Shown here in pieces: positions 7,089 through 10,260 of a stretch of 10,260 nt of DNA. The stretch comes from JBBRHH01 sp038222915 (GTDB taxonomy: Bacteria; Planctomycetota; Phycisphaerae; Tepidisphaerales; Tepidisphaeraceae). The DNA lies in contig JBBRHH010000182.1 of the NCBI GenBank assembly GCA_038222915.1, forward strand, positions 1-10,260, read 5' to 3'. Within the stretch, counting starts at the first letter, position 1; each line of letters starts with the position of its first letter. The translations under genes and the position numbers were made by a program. Below the pieces are notes generated by a model, which saw only the letters and a program-made list of their open reading frames with translations, had not been told where the DNA came from and made no database searches.

Positions 7089-7766
7089 TCACTTCCCAAT
7101 ATCCTCATGCCAAAGCTGAGGATGCGCCTTGATAAAATCCCCCATCATCTGAATACACTCCGGATCGCGCAGATCCACAATCTCCACCCCGTGTTTCCGC
7201 ATGAACTCCGGCCCGCCCGCGAAGTTCACCGACTCCCCCACAACCACTTTCTTAATCCCAAACTGCACCACCGCCCCGCTGCATAAGTAGCACGGCATCA
7301 GCGTCGAATACAACACCCAGTCAGCATAACTCGTCTGCCGCCCCGCCCGCGTCAGGCAATCAATCTCCGCATGCGCCATCGGCGCGCCGTCCTGCACCCG
7401 TCGATTGTGCCCGGCCGCAATGATCTCATCCCCCCGCGCCAGCACCGATCCAATCGGCAGCCCGCCCTCGGCCAATCCCAGTTTCGCCTGTTCGACGGCC
7501 GCCCGAAACAAGGCCGAGCTTCGCAACTGCGCCAGTTGCTCGTCGTTGAATTTACCTCTGGGCAGCGCAATGTCTTCAGGCCGAAGCTGCGACGCCGCCC
7601 GGTTCTCGCGCCGGATCGCGTCGAACACTTCCTGCCGGTGCACCTGAACATTTTTCGGCGCATTGATCCCCAGCCGAACCTTATCGCCGCGGATATCCAC
7701 AATCGTCACGGAGATGTCCTCCCCGATCATGATCGTTTCATCACGCTGACGCGCCAACACAAGCAT
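7089..7766 (-). CDS. csrA: CsrA RNA-binding domain fused to FCY1-type cytosine deaminase
   Basis: One uninterrupted frame of 225 residues. Residues 1-57 are a complete CsrA domain (MLVLARQRDETIMIG start, RLGINAPKNVQVHR at 31-44) with the RNA-contact positions L4, R6, V42 and R44 of the E. coli protein kept. After a linker (about 58-85), residues 86-225 closely resemble yeast cytosine deaminase: zinc ligands H132, C159 and C162 (HAE and PCYLC), catalytic E134, and the substrate residues N121, F182, W219 and D222, which correspond to yeast N51, F114, W152 and D155, including the WxEDIG tail. The expected reaction is cytosine to uracil plus ammonia. CsrA normally binds GGA motifs in mRNA leaders as a dimer, and yeast deaminase is also a dimer. 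The start at 7766 is set by AAGGAG 6 bases upstream and by the canonical CsrA MLVL. No internal ATG or convincing Shine-Dalgarno precedes the deaminase. Combined function is unknown: linked salvage and regulation, or deamination directed to RNA, are both speculative. Confidence 0.93.
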   Translation of the reverse strand: MLVLARQRDETIMIGEDISVTIVDIRGDKVRLGINAPKNVQVHRQEVFDAIRRENRAASQLRPEDIALPRGKFNDEQLAQLRSSALFRAAVEQAKLGLAEGGLPIGSVLARGDEIIAAGHNRRVQDGAPMAHAEIDCLTRAGRQTSYADWVLYSTLMPCYLCSGAVVQFGIKKVVVGESVNFAGGPEFMRKHGVEIVDLRDPECIQMMGDFIKAHPQLWHEDIGK

Positions 7767-7772
7767 CGTGGA

Positions 7773-7778
7773 CTCCTT
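7773..7778 (-). promoter_or_regulatory. Strong Shine-Dalgarno AAGGAG with possible CsrA GGA site
   Basis: AAGGAG ends 6 bases before the ATG at 7766. It contains a GGA. Further GGA triplets occur in the leader at 7785-7783 and 7838-7836. GGA overlapping the Shine-Dalgarno is the classic arrangement of a CsrA-repressed mRNA, so self-repression is possible. Confidence 0.65.
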
Positions 7779-7839
7779 GAACTCCGGCAGGCAGGCACCC
7801 TCTGCCACCAGCAACTCGGCCCGTTTGCAGACTTGTCCG

Positions 7840-7845
7840 ATTATA
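7840..7845 (-). promoter_or_regulatory. TATAAT -10 box of the CsrA-deaminase gene
   Basis: Exact TATAAT on the minus strand, 73 bases before the ATG at 7766. The -35 position at 17-bp spacing (CAAATG) is poor. Predicted leader about 67 bases. Confidence 0.5.
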
Positions 7846-7918
7846 GCCTGTTAGTTTGTCGGCATTTGACGATGCAACTCCCCCACCGCAAAATCCTTAC
7901 CTCAAAAGTCCAATAAAT

Positions 7919-7945
7919 CCGGCCAAATCAATAGATTTCAGCCGG
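7919..7945 (-). terminator. Terminator-like hairpin downstream of rsmG
   Basis: On the minus strand CCGGC (7945-7941), two bases, AAATC, loop TATT, GATTT, one base, GCCGG (7923-7919), followed by ATTTATT. The stem has ten pairs with a small internal bulge and the tail is T-rich but interrupted. It lies about 73 bases after the rsmG stop and upstream of the CsrA-deaminase promoter, so it would separate the two transcripts. Confidence 0.5.
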
Positions 7946-8017
7946 CTCGCAAATGCCGCCGTTAACGATCTGTTAAAATGGGCGAAAGGGCAACATCGGG
8001 CCAACTCAGCTCTTCCC

Positions 8018-8719
8018 TTACATCGGCTTCCCCTTGGCATAAGTTGGCGAGCGCGGAAACCGCTTGTCCGTCCGACCGATTTTGCGGATCTCGATGATCC
8101 GGCGATTCTCCGTCCCCTCAAGCTCAACCGCATGCGATACGACAGGCCCGCCACCAAGCAGCTTGATCCCCCGCAGCGCCTCCGGCAGTTCCGCCTCCAC
8201 CTTCGGCCCCTTCATGGCAAGCATTCTGCCCCCCTTCCGCACCAGAGGCAGACACCACTCCACCAGCCAAACCATCGTCGCCACCGCCCGCACAATGGCC
8301 ACATCAAAGGTCTCCCGCCGATTCGAAACCCCCACCGCCTCGGCCCGATCCGCCACAATCTCCACGTTCGCCAGCCCAAGCGCCGTACAACACTCCCGCA
8401 GAAACTCCGCCTTCTTGAGCGTCGACTCCACCAGCACAACCGCACAATCCGGCCGCGCAATCGCCAGCGGAATCCCCGGCACGCCGCCACCGCTTCCAAC
8501 ATCAACAATGTGGCAAGCTTCCTTCGGCATAAATGCCAGCAGCGTCAACGCATCGGCAATATGGTTTAATTCCGCATCCGCGCGATCCGTGATCCGCGTC
8601 AGGTTCATCTTCTGGTTCGCCTCAAAAAGCAGGTCCAGATACCGTCCCAACCGTCCCGACGTCTCCTCCGAAAGCTCCAGATTCGCACGCTCGGCCAGTT
8701 GTTTCCAAAGTTCGATCAT
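8018..8719 (-). CDS. rsmG: 16S rRNA (guanine-527-N7)-methyltransferase RsmG
   Basis: Protein of 233 residues, slightly longer than typical RsmG (about 205-240). It uses S-adenosylmethionine to methylate N7 of G527 in 16S rRNA of the small ribosomal subunit; loss in other bacteria gives low-level streptomycin resistance. Family marks in order: N39-L-T with the conserved H53...D56 downstream, SAM-binding motif I (DVGSGGGVPGIPLA, 73-86), motif II acidic VES (97-99) with KKAEFL, the DVAIVRAVA segment (139-147), KGGRML...KGP (162-172), and the C-terminal FPRSPTYAKGKP, equivalent to the 'YPRxxGxPxKxPL' end. The start at 8719 gives the usual N-terminus; GGGAAG just upstream is a weak Shine-Dalgarno. 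An in-frame TTG further upstream (8788) adds sequence unlike the family and overlaps the promoter. It is not next to mnmG here. A good promoter precedes it and a hairpin follows it, suggesting a single-gene transcript. Confidence 0.96.
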   Translation of the reverse strand: MIELWKQLAERANLELSEETSGRLGRYLDLLFEANQKMNLTRITDRADAELNHIADALTLLAFMPKEACHIVDVGSGGGVPGIPLAIARPDCAVVLVESTLKKAEFLRECCTALGLANVEIVADRAEAVGVSNRRETFDVAIVRAVATMVWLVEWCLPLVRKGGRMLAMKGPKVEAELPEALRGIKLLGGGPVVSHAVELEGTENRRIIEIRKIGRTDKRFPRSPTYAKGKPM

Positions 8720-8775
8720 TTCTTCCCAGTGCAGGGGTCCAGCGCATCGCCTGGGACAAGCCCAAAGCAAATTGC

Positions 8776-8804
8776 AATCTATGTGCAATCTCCGCCGCTG
8801 CCAA
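8776..8804 (-). promoter_or_regulatory. Putative sigma-70 promoter of rsmG
   Basis: Minus strand: TTGGCA (8804-8799, 5/6), 17-bp spacer, TAGATT (8781-8776, 4/6). It predicts a start near 8769 and a leader of about 50 bases. An 8-base direct repeat, TGCAATCT on the plus strand at 8773-8780 and 8784-8791 (11-base period), straddles the -10 box and could be an operator. Confidence 0.5.
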
Positions 8805-8816
8805 CGCGCCGGATTT

Positions 8817-8845
8817 TTGAAGTCTGCACGGCTGCGCGGTACGCT
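8817..8845 (+). promoter_or_regulatory. Putative promoter of the first zinc-ribbon membrane gene
   Basis: TTGAAG (8817-8822), 17-bp spacer, TACGCT (8840-8845). The spacing is ideal but the -10 keeps only T, A and the final T. It is divergent from the rsmG promoter, and the boxes face away from each other 12 bp apart. Confidence 0.3.
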
Positions 8846-8877
8846 TGTCGCGCTTCAACTTGCATCAACCAAACACT

Positions 8878-9495
8878 ATGCGCATCCATCTCACTTGCGA
8901 TTGCGGCGAACAGATCGAGGCCGAGCAAGGTCTCGCTGGCCTCCCCAGCCGGTGCCCCTCCTGCGGTACCGCCATCGACATTCCCGGCCTTCCGCGCACC
9001 CAAACCTCTCAGCCTCCCCATCGCGGCAATGGCGTCTCCTACGATCGCGCCCCCTCCGAAGCAGGCAACGCCTCCTGGGTGATCGCCGCCCTTCTCCTCA
9101 GCATCGGCTCCATCGCCCACGCCGCCACCCTCATCACCCTGCATACCGTCGAACGGCTACACTCCAGCGAATTCCCCTTCTACCAGTTGATCACCGACAG
9201 CATCTGCCTGCTCATCGCCATCGGACTATTCAAACACGCGCAGGCCGCCCGCTCATCGGCCGTCGGCCTGGCAATCCTCTCGGCCGGAGCTGGCATCGTT
9301 GCCTCTTTTCTACTGCCGTCCAGCCTTCTGCCCGCCGGCCCCGCCCCGCTCATCGCCGCGGCCATCGCAAGTGCTTTCGGATGGACCGCCCTACTAGGCC
9401 GGCGCAGCGGAATCGGCGCGATGGTGGTCGGAACCGCTCTAGTGGTCTTGTCATGGACGATGGCCGGGGCGCTCTGGCTCACTGTTCGACTTTAA
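8878..9495 (+). CDS. Zinc-ribbon membrane protein, first of a tandem pair
   Basis: Protein of 205 residues. The N-terminal zinc ribbon has C7-x-C9 and C26-x-x-C29 (TCDCG...RCPSCG), followed by an unstructured Pro/Gly/Ser-rich stretch (37-64) and five predicted transmembrane helices at about 66-88, 100-123, 127-148, 155-174 and 177-203. The ribbon should lie in the cytoplasm if the Arg/Lys-rich loops obey the positive-inside rule. Planctomycetes carry many proteins starting with this type of ribbon; their role is not known to me. The ATG at 8878 is chosen because it opens the conserved 'MxIxLTCxCG' start shared with the next gene; no Shine-Dalgarno precedes it. The next gene starts 33 bp after this stop and has the same design, so they are probably co-transcribed duplicates. 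Confidence 0.85.
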   Translation: MRIHLTCDCGEQIEAEQGLAGLPSRCPSCGTAIDIPGLPRTQTSQPPHRGNGVSYDRAPSEAGNASWVIAALLLSIGSIAHAATLITLHTVERLHSSEFPFYQLITDSICLLIAIGLFKHAQAARSSAVGLAILSAGAGIVASFLLPSSLLPAGPAPLIAAAIASAFGWTALLGRRSGIGAMVVGTALVVLSWTMAGALWLTVRL

Positions 9496-9528
9496 ACGAA
9501 CTTCGGTCGGGAGAACGGATTTACAAGG

Positions 9529-10236
9529 ATGGCGATTCGACTCACATGCAGCTGCGGGCGCTACCTCTGGGTTAAAGAGGAGTACGCAGGCAAATGGGGC
9601 AAGTGCCCGTCCTGCAGCCAGATGCTCGCCATCCCATTGCCCGAGCCCGTCATCGCCGCCACAGCCTCGTCACAACAACAACCTCCCGCGACGCCGTACA
9701 CCATTGTTGAACAAGAGCCCGCCCCGCAACCAAAACCACAACGAACCTATATCCTCGACGACGACAATCTTCAACTCCACGGCGCGCCAATCGGCTGGAA
9801 AATCGGCGCAGCTCTCCTCCTCCTCGACGCGATCGGCACCGGCATCGTCTCCTTCCACATCCTCTCCAGCCCGCGCGTCGATCTCTACTGGATCATCGCC
9901 GCCGTCGTCATCGCCTTCCTCATGGCCCTCCTCGCCATCGGCCTCTTCGCCGGCTCCATCATCGCCAAATGGACAACCCTCGTCTTCGAAACCGCACTCG
10001 CCGCACTCATCTTCCTCGTCGCCTTCAAAGGCCTCATCGATCTCCGCAGCGTCCCGCAACTCCGATTTATTCACGATCCGCGCTGGCTCCTCCTCGTCGG
10101 CGGCGCGGCCCTCATCGTCGGCTGGTCCGCCCTTCTCGTCCGCAAAAGCGATCCCATGCCCGTCCTCGCCGGCGTCCTCCTCCTCCTCACCGGCCACGGG
10201 CTGATCGTCTGGCTGCCAGTCCACCTTCACATTTAG
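9529..10236 (+). CDS. Zinc-ribbon membrane protein, second of a tandem pair
   Basis: Protein of 235 residues with the same plan as the gene before it: MAIRLTCSCG start, zinc-binding C7, C9, C26 and C29 at identical positions, a longer Gln/Pro-rich linker (38-85), then five predicted helices at about 89-113, 119-146, 147-172, 185-204 and 209-232. The ribbons align without gaps over the first 36 residues, and both proteins share a 'GWSALL' / 'GWTALL' motif in the fourth helix, supporting duplication followed by divergence. The start is fixed by the shared N-terminus; AAGG sits directly against the ATG, too close for normal use, and GGGAG is 15 bases away. Function is unknown; a zinc- or protein-binding head on a membrane anchor is all the sequence shows. 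The remaining 24 bases of the window hold no feature. Confidence 0.87.
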   Translation: MAIRLTCSCGRYLWVKEEYAGKWGKCPSCSQMLAIPLPEPVIAATASSQQQPPATPYTIVEQEPAPQPKPQRTYILDDDNLQLHGAPIGWKIGAALLLLDAIGTGIVSFHILSSPRVDLYWIIAAVVIAFLMALLAIGLFAGSIIAKWTTLVFETALAALIFLVAFKGLIDLRSVPQLRFIHDPRWLLLVGGAALIVGWSALLVRKSDPMPVLAGVLLLLTGHGLIVWLPVHLHI

Positions 10237-10260
10237 CCAAACGTCCCGACCCGCGCAGGT

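Noticed and set aside
7496..7560. Internal translation start releasing a free deaminase
   Set aside because: An AGAGG occurs in the linker, but no ATG follows at working distance and the nearest TTG and CTG codons are badly spaced, so a single fused product is favoured.
7866..7894. Plus-strand TTGACG with CAAAAT at 17-bp spacing
   Set aside because: No plus-strand gene or structured RNA follows; it would only make antisense transcript toward rsmG. Probably chance.
7371..7916. Plus-strand open frame of 181 codons opposite the CsrA-deaminase fusion
   Set aside because: Antisense to a strongly recognisable protein and without domain features.
7962..7976. Inverted repeat TTAAC/GTTAA with 5-base loop
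   Set aside because: The stem is only 5 bp and A/T-rich, with no T-run and no promoter nearby; too short to claim as an operator.
8064..9575. Plus-strand open frame of 503 codons spanning rsmG and the first zinc-ribbon gene
   Set aside because: Ser/Arg/Pro-rich throughout, antisense to rsmG and out of frame with the zinc-ribbon gene; no domain.

Overview
The window looks like chromosomal DNA of a GC-rich planctomycete, probably class Phycisphaerae. Three things point there: a small membrane protein ending in the planctomycete-typical GYDLRAT zinc ribbon, two short 'CxCG...CPSC' zinc-ribbon membrane proteins, and a diverged Y1/HUH transposase-like protein of a type I associate with planctomycetes. 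The lineage is inferred from memory of these families, not from a search. No tRNA, rRNA, CRISPR array or complete insertion sequence is visible, and there is no gene-free stretch above 300 bp (the longest is 290 bp).

Layout: (1) 1-3217, minus strand: a possible three-gene run of HUH-like protein, four-helix membrane protein and large exported protein, the last running off the left edge. (2) 3341-3907, plus: the GYDLRAT zinc-ribbon membrane protein, divergent from the HUH-like gene. (3) 3908-4197: a 290-bp intergenic region with degenerate TTGGTCATTG-type repeats, then a C-rich tract with G-quadruplex potential on the minus strand, then a TATAAT box. (4) 4198-7085, plus: a large exported TPR/HExxH metallopeptidase/TPR protein followed 8 bp later by a small MazG-type pyrophosphohydrolase. 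(5) 7089-7766, minus: one uninterrupted frame joining a full CsrA RNA-binding domain to a full yeast-FCY1-type cytosine deaminase. (6) 8018-8719, minus: rsmG, with a good promoter and a terminator-like hairpin. (7) 8878-10236, plus: two tandem paralogous zinc-ribbon, five-helix membrane proteins.

The stand-out is the CsrA-cytosine deaminase fusion. Both halves keep the residues known to matter in their families, a strong Shine-Dalgarno sits ahead of the CsrA start, and no convincing internal start would release the deaminase. Its tail-to-tail neighbour, 3 bp away, is a MazG-like nucleotide hydrolase, so two proteins likely to act on bases or nucleotides adjoin. Most other genes are lineage-typical proteins of unknown function. 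Several of them lack a Shine-Dalgarno, and two of those have promoter-like boxes close enough to the ATG to suggest leaderless transcripts.
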